A DNA stretch of 64,000 nucleotides from Adiantum capillus-veneris (Eukaryota > Streptophyta > Polypodiopsida > Polypodiales > Pteridaceae). Below, piece by piece: positions 1 to 10,489 of this stretch. The position numbers and the translations under genes were made by a program. Each line of letters starts with the position of its first letter. Positions within the stretch are counted from its first letter, which is position 1. The notes under the pieces are model-generated. The model worked only from the letters and a program-made list of their open reading frames with translations, was not told the DNA's origin and ran no database searches. The stretch covers positions 39,738,098 to 39,802,097 of the forward strand of contig CM043962.1 in assembly GCA_014529385.2 (NCBI GenBank), given 5' to 3'.

Positions 1-9
1 CCATTTAAG

Positions 10-717
10 ATGGTGTATGGCCAAGAAGCGGTTATGCCATGGGAGTTTGTCGTTCCTAGTCTTCGAGTAGCTTCTCAAGAAGGTTGGGATGGTAACCCCT
101 TAGTTGAGCGATTATATATCCTTGAAAAGCTAGATGAAGAGAGGCAATTAGCTGTACAAAATGCACTTGTGGAGAAAGATAGGAGGAAGAAATGGTTTGA
201 CCGTCATCTAAAGAACAAAGATATCAATGTTGGTGATAAATTCCTTATGTATGGAGTGCGTAAAAAAAAGAAAAAGTTGAAATATGCGGGAAAAGAACCA
301 TATAGAGTATGTGAGATCACCCCACAAGGAACCATTCATGTGAAGACTCTTGATGGAGTTGAAACCATTGGATTCCTCCATGGAAGCAAATTTAAAAGAT
401 ACTATGATCCTTTAAGCCAAGAGGAGCTACATGCCATCCATACAAAAAAGGCATCCAAGGCACAAACAGAATTGAAGAAGATACAAGCTCAAGCTGAGGC
501 TAAGGAGCGACAACAACGCATAAGACGGAAACGAGAGGCTAACCTTGGAGTCACACATGCATTCCACGTTGAAATCGATGAGGATTGGTTGGACTATGAC
601 ACACCTCTACGATACCCTATTGAGCTAAACAGCACCTATGGAAAAGTGATATATACCACCTTCTTGGACACGGGTGCTAAATATAATCTGCTATCATATG
701 GGTGTGGTGTCAGTTAG
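10..717 (+). pseudogene. pol: Integrase C-terminus joined to first half of a second retropepsin (A1)
   Basis: Residues 1-130 are the C-terminal part of a Ty3/gypsy integrase. The stretch VYGQEAVMPWEF is typical of plant gypsy integrases, and the GPY/F-like module reads KEPYRVCEI. A charged coiled stretch rich in K, Q, E and A follows (about 145-180). The frame then enters a retropepsin-like start with the active-site signature LDTGAKYNLL; the Asp codon is at 667-669. The frame breaks at 717. Its continuation, including GKPP, is in another frame just downstream, so a small deletion has shifted it. A2 has the same order. No chromodomain is present. Confidence 0.75.
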
Positions 718-838
718 GGAAACCACCTCTATATGAGAGGATTATCCAAGTCAAGGGTGTCAACAAGAAAAAAAATCGGTTTTTGGAATCTGTCACACTT
801 TTGTCACTTATGACAATGGGGTTGTAGCTCAAGACATT

Positions 839-1684
839 TTGGTCATGCCTGTTGGAACTATGGAGGGTAATATAAACCTAGGAGGCACGTGGATGATAGC
901 CACCAAATGCACTATTGATTGGGAGACAGGGGGTGTCACAACACAGAAACCAACTCTTAGCCCTGCCACTCAAGCCATAGTCCCTGAGATATTGCCTTTT
1001 AAGGAAATAAAACCCAAAACATTGCATGTCCAAGAGGTTGAACCATATGTCCCCATAGCCCAACTCTCTAGAGCTTCAGCTGATGTAGTTGAAATAAAGC
1101 TTGAGACACACAAGACCCATCCCAATGTAACAAAGAAAACATACAAGTGGGTCCCTAAAGCTTCTTTAGCGACCATAGCCAGTGCTAAAAGACAGGATCC
1201 TGGTAAGAGACGTCCCATTCGCCCCAAGAAATGTTAAGAAACGTTGCGCTGGATTCCTAAAAAACTATTGGAAGCCCAAGGCTACTATAAAGGAAATGAT
1301 CAAATATGGGTGCCAAAACATAAATTGTGCTTTTACTTGTCATCGGGCCCATGTGAGCTCAATCCTGTGGCTCCAAAACCAATTGAAGATCACGGAAAGG
1401 AAAAAATCATGGAATGCTACACACCTGCTCCAGAGCTAGTTTGGGTACCGAAGAAAAAACGATTTGTTCCACCTAGCTCAGGAACAACGAAATCAAATGA
1501 AGCTTCTTGCTCTTTGTGTAGTTCCTATATGGAAATAGAAGCTTCAACACAACCTCCACCTACCATTGTACATATCCATACAAGGAAGAAAGACTTTGCC
1601 ACCTCCCATTGTAAGTTCACCACCTACAACAATGTTGCAAATAAAATCATGGGAGAGTACCTTACCACCCTTGCAATTAGATGA
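839..1684 (+). pseudogene. Second retropepsin C-terminal half and basic W-V-P-K region (A1)
   Basis: Two open stretches (839-1237 and 1244-1684) share a frame and are separated by one TAA at 1235. A3 has AAA at that codon, so this was one reading frame. The start carries LGGTWM (878-895) followed by a D-W-x-x-G context, matching the C-terminal strand of retropepsins (usually I-L-G-R-P-W). A Lys/Arg-rich region follows with the motif W-(V/I)-P-K four times: KWVPKAS, RWIPKK, IWVPKHK and VWVPKKK. I do not recognise the basic region as a known domain; nucleic-acid binding is a guess from its charge. Confidence 0.6.
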
Positions 1685-1784
1685 AACACATAGGGTGGTT
1701 GAAAACTATTGGTTAAAGGCTTCACCCATAACAACTTGGAACGATTGGTTTCAAAAGGTGACGACATCATTCCAAAAGGTATGA
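1566..1784 (+). pseudogene. C-terminal tail of the post-integrase ORF (A1)
   Basis: A 72-codon frame ends in VTTSFQKV just before the polypurine tract, where the last ORF of an LTR element normally stops. A2 keeps the same tail (14311-14577, same ending). It overlaps the previous frame, so a frameshift separates them in A1. Conserved words include YW-KxSPxTTW. No function is recognised. Confidence 0.45.
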
Positions 1785-1791
1785 TCTACCC

Positions 1792-1805
1792 AAGGAAGGG
1801 GAGAG
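1792..1805 (+). promoter_or_regulatory. Polypurine tract (A1)
   Basis: The purine run aaggaaggggagag lies directly before a TG dinucleotide and just after the last ORF, the normal site for plus-strand priming. A2 and A3 have the same tract at the same place. Confidence 0.7.
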
Positions 1806-1882
1806 TGTTTGTTGACATCCATCATTCACTTGCTTCCCTCTCAACCTTCCTCCCTGACCTCTTAATCTCCAATCTTAGGGAA

Positions 1883-1895
1883 TGTATATATAATA
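1883..1895 (+). promoter_or_regulatory. TATA box of the A1 LTR
   Basis: The sequence tgtatatataata lies about 80 bp into the LTR. It is kept in A2 (14676-14687) and A3. A promoter so close to the LTR start would mean a very short U3 and a long R-U5. Confidence 0.5.
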
Positions 1896-2171
1896 CTCAC
1901 AAAAACAAGATAAAGAAGTAAAAGAGCAAGAGCCATAACACAAAATCATAAAAACACATTATGCACAAGAACACGACCCTTGTAATATTTGCACTCTAAT
2001 CATCATCTATTTGCGTGTACAGATATGGCTAGTACGCTAGAGTCATCTACTCCGGCCTTGGGTGAGAGGTACCTTTGTTACTTTTCACAAATGTTTCACA
2101 TGTTCTTTCTGGTGCTTGCCTGTGAATGGGATTTGGTAGGTACGCTAGCATGTGAGACGAATTTCGAGAAG

Positions 2172-2297
2172 TTAGAATGGACGATACATCTCTTGATCAC
2201 GACTGATCCATACTTAGAATGGCTGATACGTCTCTTGATCACGACTGACCCATACTTAGAATGGCTGATATGTCTCTTGATCACGCCTGACCCATTG
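2172..2297 (+). repeat. Three 42-bp tandem units in the A1 LTR
   Basis: Units start at 2172, 2214 and 2256, each beginning ttagaatgg. A2 and A3 have one unit. The period is a multiple of three, and the three units read as a 14-residue repeat (EWLIRLLITTDPYL) in the open frame 1989-2339. Confidence 0.8.
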
Positions 2298-2332
2298 CAC
2301 AAGCCTATCCTTTTGATCAAGATGACTATAGG

Positions 2333-2506
2333 TGTCTAGTGACCTTCTTAGTAAACATTGGTGCCTCTGATGATGAAGAAGATTTACATGATTATATGGA
2401 TGGCACATATGTTCTCACGGATGATGAATTCTTTTTTCTCGATGACGAGGATAGGGGTTTAGCCTTAGGGTTTCCCACCAATCTCTACAATATCCTATTC
2501 CCTTGA
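2333..2506 (+). pseudogene. Short acidic ORF inside the A LTR (copy 1)
   Basis: An open stretch of 57 codons ends in LYNILFP and a stop. It is rich in Asp and Glu (a DDEEDLHDY-type run, then LDDEDRGLALG). The three copies in the window differ by insertions or deletions of three bases that keep the frame, which suggests it was translated. An ATG-led stretch further up (2025, MASTLESSTPALGE) may be its start, but the frames do not connect in A1. Function unknown. Confidence 0.4.
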
Positions 2507-4040
2507 CTCTCTAGGGGGAGTGCAAATAATTAGGTTAGGGTTCCTTATGTTTTTTTTAATTATGTTCAATAAGTGTTGGTACCTTTTCCCACTGATGTGC
2601 CTCCTAGAGGTATTCTTTGTGTTTCCTAATGTGTACAGGAACGTGTTTCTCTTGTTCACACTTCAAATCAAGCACGACCATCAACACAAACAGGCGTTTC
2701 TTGTCCATTAGCATTGCCCCTTATCTTTTTGCATCCATGTTTGTCTGCTTTAATTGTGATTGGTAGCATAATATTCAACACATTGGCTTAGTATCAAACA
2801 TTAAATTCAATGTTATTTTTTGTCATAATCACTTGTCTAGGTTTAAAAATCAAGCTCTGACTAAGCTAGTTTGACCAAGCTAGGCATTAGAGATCTTCTC
2901 TTAATACCATGGGGAATGCCTTCCTAATTATCAATGGTTACTTAGGTTCTTAATCCGATTTAGGCAGGATTGTGTGAAATTTACTAGGGCTTTCTAGTGG
3001 ACTTAGTCCCTATTGACCTTTAGCTTAAGTATTATAAAGGGGGTTTACTAGTGTGATGAGCCTGGGGAGGGTAACAGTGTTATATGACTCCCCAAAGTTA
3101 CAAAATTAAAATGCTGAAAACAAACAAACAAAAAATCAAAGTGCCACAATGTAAAATCTTAAGCTGGAAGAGAAACCTCATCTTGATTTGGTACTCCACT
3201 CACATGTATCGCCTATGGTACTAGAGCCCTAGAGGTTCCCAGTGTGGGCGCTTTTCCTTGAAAAGCAAAAGACCCAAGGCATACAAAATAAGCACACAAA
3301 TCAAAATTGAATCACTGTGAGAAGAATTTGGGGGGTCAAAGAAAAGGTAATCAGTCAGGCGATGATTTCATAAGAAATTCCTTTTATCGTAGCTTAATTA
3401 CAAGGTCTTCTAGGTATAGCCTCTAGTCAGCCCTCGGAAATGAAATACTTGGCTCTCGCGATTAAACAACTTAATTGACCAGAGAAAATTGAAAAGCTTG
3501 CCCATGGTATTAATAGTCGATCTTTAGTGTCTTTCGACCGTTAAATTAGCGACCCCATATTTGTTTCATTTTTTATCTTTACAACTGTTTATGTGTTTGA
3601 TTATATTGCAATTTAATGTTTATTACTAACAAATGGTTTAAAATTATGTTACCAATCAAATTGTCTGCCTACAACTGCATATGCTTTTTAATTGTATATG
3701 AGAATGCAATTACTGTTCCAATGTTGTTTGATTTTGCAGTGACTGAAGAACGTTGAGGACATTCATCTCAAATTCTCTTCCACCTCGACAAAGGAGCTTC
3801 ACCTCAATAGCTTCCGAGGACGGAATCTACATCAGGAAGGGGGCCATGTTAACCCTCATGCACATTCCTATCACCTAAGACAAACACTATATTATTTCTT
3901 TGGTAGAGTCAAGTACCGGGCTTGTCGATCCAATAGGAAAAGGGTAAAGAGTGATCGCCGATGAGAGGTGCACTCTAACTGGAACATTCAAGGGATTAGT
4001 TAGCTAAGCATGGGCGTCCAAGTGTGAATGGGGCGAGCTC

Positions 4041-4048
4041 ATATAAAA
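4041..4048 (+). promoter_or_regulatory. Second TATA-like box near the A1 LTR end
   Basis: The sequence atataaaa is followed about 90 bp later by a pyrimidine-rich leader, a GT run and a GA run (4160-4177). The same layout occurs in A3, where the repeat has grown to (CT)n on the plus strand. Confidence 0.45.
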
Positions 4049-4418
4049 GTCAACTAAACCTTAAAATCACTCATTCTCTCATTTGTGCAATTGAAGAGTG
4101 CTCTTGCTCCATCTCCATCTTCTTCTTCTTCATCTCCTTGTGTGTGTGTGTGTATGCGTGAGAGAGAGAGAGAGAGTGTGCGATCGAGCATTGTGACGAT
4201 GGCACGGCGGCGGCGAAGCAGTTGAGCGTGGTGCAGCGGTGGCTCCTTCTTCTTCGCATCGAGGAATCCTCCACGACAGTAAGCGTAGAGCGGTGAGTGA
4301 CACACCATCGCCATATTTGATCTTACTAGTTTAGGCTTGTTGTGTGCTTGGAGCCATTTGTGGCTTGCACACAGTGTATCAGCAAGTTTCTTGCATTGAC
4401 ACGTGCGACAAGCGCACA

Positions 4419-4751
4419 AGGAGATTGCTTCAACCCATACAAAGACTTCTTATATCTACACACTTTGTCCTCTTGTCCTTTCTTGACAAAACCGCGAGGC
4501 TGTGTTACATAAACTTCCTCAAATATGTCACCTTTGAAGAAAGCAGTAACAATGTCTGATTGATGTACATCCCAACAAAAATGAGCTGCCAATGCACATA
4601 GAAAACACGTAGTAGTCATATGACAAGTGGGAGAAAAAGTCTCTTCATAATCTATGCCTTTTTGTTGTGCATAACCCTTTGCAACAAGTCCAACCTTATG
4701 GCGATCGATCTCACCATCCGGCTTGCATTTCAACTTGTAAACCCACCTCAT
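4419..4751 (-). pseudogene. pol: Copia reverse transcriptase N-terminal part (B)
   Basis: The minus-strand frame reads RWVYKLKCKPDGEIDRHK, then AKGYAQQKGIDYEETF and QSDIVTAFF, the classic start of a Ty1/copia reverse transcriptase. It ends at YGLKQSP, where A1 begins, so the catalytic YVDD box is missing from the window. The last 30 or so open codons beyond 4419 belong to the A1 LTR and are not retrotransposon protein. Confidence 0.85.
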
Positions 4752-4848
4752 ACCAATGCCTTTTTTCCAGGAGGCAAATCACATAAAGTCCATGTGTCAT
4801 TTTCTATAAGTGCATCATATTCAGATTGCATGGCAGTCATCCAATTTT

Positions 4849-5460
4849 CTAAATTATGTGCTTCATTAAAAGACAGAGGTTCCTCAACATCATGTTAGCT
4901 AGACACAGCCAAAGCATCACAATCTGATGCATAAGATGCATGGCTAGAGCTGGAATGAGTACAGCTAGACAAAGGTGCATCCAATTTACTATCACGCAAT
5001 GTATGCACCAGCCATTTTGGCATACCTCTAGCCTGCTCATTTTCACCCCTTTCCTCATCAAGTACATCATGTACATCTGCATCAGTAACAGACTGATCTG
5101 TAACATTTTTGGAAACCCCATAGCCTGTACATTTTTCTCATTTGAATTTACATTTAAACTTCCACGACTGAAAAGAGGCAACAACGTGTCATAAATGTCT
5201 TGTGAGATCACAGTAACGTCTCTACTACATGACAGCAAGGGCTGAACAAAATCTTCCTCAAACATTACATCCCGTGAAACCAGAATACGCTTTGTTCGCG
5301 GATGATACAACATGTAGCCTTTGCTTTCAGCACTATAAAATACATTTGACAGCCTTATCATCCAATTTTTTGGGCTGTGTTTGTGAAACCAAAGCATATG
5401 CCAAACAGCCAAAAACACACATGTGCTCAATAGAAGGCTTTCTATCATGTCATGCTTCAT
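4849..5460 (-). pseudogene. pol: Copia integrase-to-RT linker region (B)
   Basis: Fragments match the F stretch between integrase and reverse transcriptase, including AESKGYMLYHPRTKRI and the acidic linker with SQDIYDTLLPLFS. The frame changes several times, so the open stretch mixes real and shadow frames. The F equivalent is 53367-53825. Confidence 0.65.
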
Positions 5461-5528
5461 ATGGAGTAATAGACTGCAAAGCTCTCATAGGACTCCTGTT
5501 AAGTATATAAGTGGCACACATGATGGCC

Positions 5529-6401
5529 TCAAGCCACAAAGAATGTGGCAAATCTTGACTTTTGACCATACATCATGCCATTTCCGCCAGGTGTATAAGG
5601 CACTATACATTGGTATTTTATACCACAACTATCCAAAAATGCATTAAATTCATGAGACATATACTCCCCCCCTCGATCGGAACAGAGGGTTCCCATAGTA
5701 CATTTTGATACATTTTCAGTCATAGCTAGAAATGTTTTGAAGCACATAAAAACTTTGGACTTCACTTTAAGCGGAAATACCCATGCATGTCTGGAGTAAT
5801 CATCAATGCAAGTCATGAAGTAAAGGTAATTTACCAAGGAGGGAGTTTGCATGGGCCCACAAACATCACTATGCACAAGCTGCAACCTGCATGTGGCCTT
5901 GACTGAACCATCCTTTGGAAACTTAGAACATTGCATTTCACAAATATGTTTGATAGGTGCTTCAAGAGGCGGCAAAGAAGCAACCATATCAAATTTCTGA
6001 AAATGCAGCAAACTGGCAAAATTCAGATGCCCAAAATGTGCATGCCACAGTTTTGCATCTAAAACAACCCTTGAATCTGCAACTACATTTGCAAAAAAAA
6101 TTCCACACTTAATCATACAAAGTGAGCTTATACATGGACGGGGTCGGAACAATTTCATCACCAAATCTGAGATCATGAATTGTACATCTGTCATCCACAA
6201 ATTTGACTACAAGTCCAAGTCTAGCAAGTGCAGATACAGACAAAAGATGCTTCTTGATCCTAGGTACATAAAGTGCATCAACAAGTGTGAAAGAACTTCC
6301 ATTAGTAGTAGTAAGCACAATCTTTCCAACCCCTTGAATCGGATAAGAGGCATTGTTCGCACAAGTGATTGAATTCCCATGAGGGACAAACTCGAGAGAG
6401 G
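5529..6401 (-). pseudogene. pol: Copia protease end, GAG-pre-integrase and integrase core (B)
   Basis: From the solo LTR leftwards, the minus strand gives the end of the protease (VDALYVPRIKKHLLSVSALARLG), the integrase zinc-binding start (KLWHAHFGHLNF) and the core with IDDYSRHAWVF and SDRGGEYMSHEF. The Cys pair of the zinc-binding domain lies in a small deletion: F has EGCILGK where B goes from HICE to MQCSKF. The third catalytic Glu (VAES in F) is lost where the frame becomes GGNGMMYGQ. Non-functional. Confidence 0.8.
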
Positions 6402-6406
6402 TGAAT

Positions 6407-7292
6407 TGTCATAATAACTAATATATAATTCTCCTAAATGATTTTCTCATGTTAAAATGATCATTTACTATGGGGAAGTGCCAGGGGAGAAAAAGCTAGA
6501 GCATTGGTTAAGTTGGCAGACCAGCCACAGTAGGGATCTTAAGGGGGGGCCATCTGCAAAAGAGCAATGTGCAATAACAGGTTTTAAAGGGGCCTAAGGT
6601 TCAGCCCATTAAGACTTCCAAAATGCTAAGGTTCCAAAAATCAAAGGTTGTGTCCAATGGTCAAGCTTAGGAAAACTAGATGCTTTGTGTGTGTACAAAA
6701 AACTCTTCATGATTCCTACATAGGAGGGGGCGAGCCCTGTAAGTAGGGGATAAGAGAGAAACACACACACACTCACAAGATTCCTTTACACAAAGGGTAT
6801 GAGGGACACATGTCAGCTCCCTAGGCCAGATGCCCACAAGGTGCACTCAAATCCTACTGGATGACCATGGAGGTGGACCAATGAGAATTAGGCTAGAGTA
6901 AATCTAGTTTAATTCATCTAAAAATACTTAATAAAAGAACCAATAAGAATTAAGCTCTCTAGAAGACTATTGGACAGTCTCCCAAGGGGTCCAATGAGCA
7001 TTCAACAGCCCAATGGCTTGCCTGATTCCTATTGGACAGGAGACAAAGGGGTCCAACGAGAGTTTAGTTGCATTAATTAATTACTTAAATCTCTGACAAA
7101 AGAGGAAAGGAAGACACATGTCAGAAGGTTACCACTTATGCTACTTAACTCTCATTGGCTAAGCTTGGAGAGGTCCAATGGGGTGTCAGCATGAGTTATT
7201 TGCACGAGGGGTCGACCAAGAGAAAGAGGGCGCTGATTTTCTCAAGGAAATATTCTACGCACACTCACACTAGCTCATGTGTGAAGCAAGAA

Positions 7293-7387
<95 letters not shown>

Positions 7388-8052
7388 TCTCAAGCTTTAA
7401 TGAAAAGCTCATCATCTACTCCAAGCTTGTGAGAAGGGAGGCCTACACCAACAACTCTTGGCTTTGTGATGCAAATCCAACCAAGAACCAAGCTTCAATG
7501 CATGCTCATCTCCTCTACCATGCTAATGACTAAGCTATGCTATGCTAACATGAGTGATTATGTGAGGAGATGTACCCCTTTCTTGTAAGACTACTCCTTC
7601 CTCTCAATATACTCTCATACCCCGCTAGCTCTCACCATCTTCGAAGGTGTGTGAGATCTTGGGTCTGAGACCGTGAGGGAATTGATGTTGTGTTTTATAA
7701 GTGTTTTGCTTAGTGCTTGAAGATTCCATCTTCATTGCACTAGCTAGTTATTGAAGGAACACAAAGAATTGTATTGTAAAATGTCTCTCTTGATGGGGGA
7801 AACCTATAATAGAAAGCCTTTTGGAGGGGGGACCGGCTCCATGTAAATGTGGTCCTCAACTGTTGTCAATAGCTTAGTTTCTCTCTCTTTTGAAGTATTA
7901 TTCATGCCTATCTAACTAGGTGTTATGCTTTTTGTTGCTCTCTCCACCCAAGCACTCTTGTTATAGTCATTAGGAACCTATTCTAATGAAATGCTCACCA
8001 TGTTCATGTTTTTTTTTGCTACACACAAGCTACTAGGCCATTAAATGTTACA
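6407..8052. mobile_element. Solo LTR of an unrelated element inside copia B
   Basis: A 1646-bp block starts TGTCATAATAAC and ends TTAAATGTTACA. It is flanked by the 5-bp direct repeat TGAAT (6402-6406 and 8053-8057). The flanks rejoin the copia protease sequence as seen in F. It has no coding frame of note, so a full element probably recombined down to one LTR. A (CT)n tract occupies 7295-7385. Family unknown; orientation cannot be told. Confidence 0.75.
7295..7385. repeat. (CT)n microsatellite
   Basis: About 45 uninterrupted CT units lie inside the solo LTR. The LSLSL peptide it encodes in one frame is low-complexity translation, not a gene. Confidence 0.95.
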
Positions 8053-8057
8053 TGAAT

Positions 8058-9194
8058 AATTCACAATGTGAGGTAATGTGCTTTGTAGCACCACTGTCAA
8101 AGTACCACACATGTGAATCTGCAGCTACTCACATGCATGCATCATGGACAGTAGGATTGTAAGTGCACTCTGCACTAAAGGCCCATTCTATATCAACATC
8201 AACATCACAGTCTCCTTTCACAGAAGACGCAACAATGGCTGCCTTTGTAGTGAAACCAGCATTTGTAATGGAACCACCCTCTTTCTTCTTAGCCTCTTTG
8301 GCCTTCAACTTAGGACGCTGCTTGATCAAGTGATCATTAGCTTTACAATAATGGCAACGCGTCTTCTTTTTGCCCTTACCACCATAATTTCCAGACAAAT
8401 TACTACGAGCAGAAGCATTAGGAACATATGATTTTCCACTCGCAGAAGAATTATAAGAAGTGGTTGCATTGTTGTTACCACCCTTTTCTTTGAGAAACAA
8501 TAAAACTTTGTTCAATTGCATGCTGTCTAGTCTTGTTTTTCTAGACAGTGACTCTTGAAACAACAATGTATCAAACTTGACAACTTCATGATTTCCTTGG
8601 ATCATAAGTTTCCAAGTACTATCAAAAGTCTGGTAAGAATCTGGTAAGGCATCAAGAACAGTCTACACAAGGGAACTGTCTAAAATGACTTCACCTGCAA
8701 AAATAAATTGCTCATTGTTATTCTTGACACCAGCAAGGAAAGTGTCCATATCATCTTCCTCATGCATAATCTTTGATTCCAGCTCTTTACGTAACAAAGC
8801 AATTTTTGCCTCATTGCGGCTTGCATAAAGACTAGCCAGAATATCCCAAGCCTGTTTTGCAAATTTCATTGAACAAACGTGAGGAGTTATGGTGTGCTTT
8901 ACAGACAATGTAATGGATGCATGAGCTTGCGCATCCTTTACATACCAACGATCTTGTTCTGTCTTAGACAAAACAACTCTAATAGCAGCAATCCTTGCAG
9001 CAAGACCTGCCACATCCTCAACATCACCTACATCTTCAGAACCATGGCGTACATCAATGCCCTGCACAATATTCCAAACACCCTTTCACACAATAATAGG
9101 TTGCAACATGTAAGCCCACATAGGGTAATTGTCCCCATCCAATGTGTCCTCAACAACAAACATCTTGAACACATTTGTGTTGTTGTCAAACATG
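8058..9194 (-). pseudogene. gag: Copia gag and protease start (B)
   Basis: The ATG is at 9194 (minus), matching the start used in F. The frame gives VFKMFVVEDTLDGDNYPMWAY, then a stop (IIV-stop-KGVW) and the gag domain with AWDILASLYASRNEAKI. The zinc knuckle reads CHYCKANDHLIKQR: the last Cys is Arg, so the C-x2-C-x4-H-x4-C finger is broken. The protease start VWYFDSGATKHIT keeps the D-S-G-A active site. Further stops occur at LV-stop-TVLDALP and DACM-stop. The coding region continues beyond the solo LTR at 6401. Confidence 0.85.
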
Positions 9195-9540
9195 GTAAAT
9201 GTTGAGCTTGATGTGAAAACTGCCCAAAAAGAGGAGAATGAAAGCAAGAACAACACATGCTATATAGCACAAACCGTAGAAGATTGTAAGGCACCTGTTA
9301 TTCAAAAAATGGCACTAACAAAAATTTTGCACAAAATGACGAAATAGCATGTGCAATACTGCCTGTAGTGGAAACGGATTCCAAAGAGAGCCTGAATAAA
9401 AAATGTGAACAGACTGAGCTCTACGAGAACACCCAAAATTTTTGTCGACCTACAAACGCTCGCCAAATCTCACTAAAATCAAAGAAAGTGGACAGGCGTG
9501 TGCTGGAGCTGCTGGCGACTAAGCTTGGGAGGACGCAACC

Positions 9541-9555
9541 TACTCTGATACCAAT
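9541..9555 (-). promoter_or_regulatory. Primer-binding site (B)
   Basis: Read on the minus strand, ATTGGTATCAGAGTA lies directly inside the 5' LTR. It is one base off the initiator-Met tRNA site TGGTATCAGAGC seen in F. Confidence 0.8.
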
Positions 9556-9781
9556 TGTTGAAATTAGGGTTGCAAAAAAAACACAAAACTTGGAGAAGAT
9601 GAAGGAAGCTCAAGGCACACAATAGAGAGTGTATTACTTAGTGTGCAATGGAAAGATAGATAGCCCTAGAGTGATGGGAGTATATACAATGCAAGGGGGG
9701 GAAAACCTCCTAAAGAGGGAAAAAATGTCCCGGCAGTCCTAGTGTGTTCACACACATCACTACCACATGTATATGGTAACA
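9556..9781 (-). repeat. 5' LTR of copia B
   Basis: The 226-bp LTR runs TGTTACC (9781) to CAACA (9556) on the minus strand and aligns along its length with the 227-bp F LTRs. It has more substitutions than the F pair show between themselves, so B is older. The sequence just outside is cccat (9782-9786); the matching TSD copy lies outside the window. Confidence 0.85.
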
Positions 9782-10049
9782 CCCATTTCAAAGACCAACA
9801 TAGGGATTGGAGATGACTCCATATATATGAACGACACTGAAGAGGATTTTGATTCAGGTGAAACCATGGAGATCAAAACGACCACTAGGAAAGAAACCAA
9901 CGAGGAAAATCGTCATGAGCCACAATGGCCAAGGGCCCAAGAAGAAGATAGGAACTTACCCAAACCCTACAGAGGAGATCGAGCAAGTTAAGAAATTAAG
10001 GAGTTTGGTAGAAGAGACCCAAAGGGATCTAGAGCCAGCACCTAGGTAG
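9782..10049 (+). pseudogene. gag: Gag C-terminal remnant (A2)
   Basis: Two overlapping frames (to 9991, and 9849-10049) carry Glu/Lys-rich sequence. The end, YPNPTEEIEQVKKLRSLVEE, aligns with E1 (YPYAELEK, RLEMCRKMIE) and E2 (YPHAEVETERLKMCKDLV) upstream of their proteases. It is therefore the linker between nucleocapsid and protease. A frameshift and a TAG end it. Confidence 0.55.
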
Positions 10050-10489
10050 ATCCAGATTATAGACACAGTGTTCCCTATGCAACAACAACCTCACAAATTC
10101 TATAGACCCCTAGCCATCCCTAGTGTCATCCATTAAGAAAGTGACTTAAAGTCATGGGAAAGTGGTCGTACTCACTTCTTGTTGGAAATAATTTTTAAAG
10201 AAGGGACTACCTGACCATATCAAAGAAATGGAGATCCCATCTTCCCCACGTCAAGGGACTGAAGCCCAAAAGGTGCCGGTTAAATATTTCCAAATCAATG
10301 GATTTCATGGCTTCAGAAGTTAGAACCACCATCATGTCCAAACTATATGGAGACCCCAAGCTATTCTTAGCTCTTCGAGCTTTCCTCAAGCTACCACAAT
10401 TTTCACAGATGGATGGAGCTACAAAGATGCCAATATAGGAGGAACGCTTAGATCCACAACCCAACATAGATGAGAACTCTGTTGTAGAA

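Larger units (their letters stand above)
1..4418 (+). mobile_element. Ty3/gypsy family A, copy A1 (3' part)
   Basis: This is the 3' part of a gypsy-like element; the window opens inside its integrase. In order it holds the integrase C-terminus, a second retropepsin-like domain, a basic W-V-P-K region, a polypurine tract and a long 3' LTR ending at 4418 in gcgcaca. At 4419 the sequence becomes the reverse transcriptase of copia B on the minus strand, cut mid-gene, so A1 was inserted into B. The rest of both elements must lie left of the window. A2 and A3 match A1 through this whole region. Confidence 0.85.
1806..4418 (+). repeat. 3' LTR of A1, about 2.6 kb
   Basis: The candidate LTR starts with TGTTTGTTGAC after the polypurine tract and ends with gcgcaca at the junction with copia B. 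A3 shows the same span of about 2.65 kb once element C is removed. The stretch holds an early TATA box (1883), a short acidic ORF (2333-2506), about 1.3 kb of non-coding sequence (2520-3846) in which I see no gene, a second TATA-like box (4041) and GT/GA repeats. Another purine run followed by TGTTAACCC at 3833-3847 is an alternative LTR start (572 bp). No 5' LTR is in the window to decide. Confidence 0.55.
4419..9781 (-). mobile_element. Ty1/copia family, copy B (5' part)
   Basis: This copia element on the minus strand belongs to the same family as F (50613-55708). It runs from a 5' LTR at 9556-9781 through gag, protease, integrase and part of reverse transcriptase, and is cut at 4419 by A1. 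Its 3' end must lie left of the window. A solo LTR (6407-8052) interrupts it. B was inserted into A2: family A gag sequence begins at 9782. Many stops and frameshifts make it a dead copy, more decayed than F. Confidence 0.9.

Noticed and set aside
1989-2339. Hydrophobic ORF in the A LTR (FSQMFHMFFLVLACEW) as a possible envelope protein
   Set aside because: There is no signal peptide plus ectodomain, the hydrophobic run is short, and it lies within the LTR rather than before the polypurine tract.
2511-2519. Purine run ctaggggga followed by TGCAAATAATTAG as another LTR start
   Set aside because: It lies inside the span shared by all three A copies, follows the acidic ORF, and no matching LTR end or duplication supports it.
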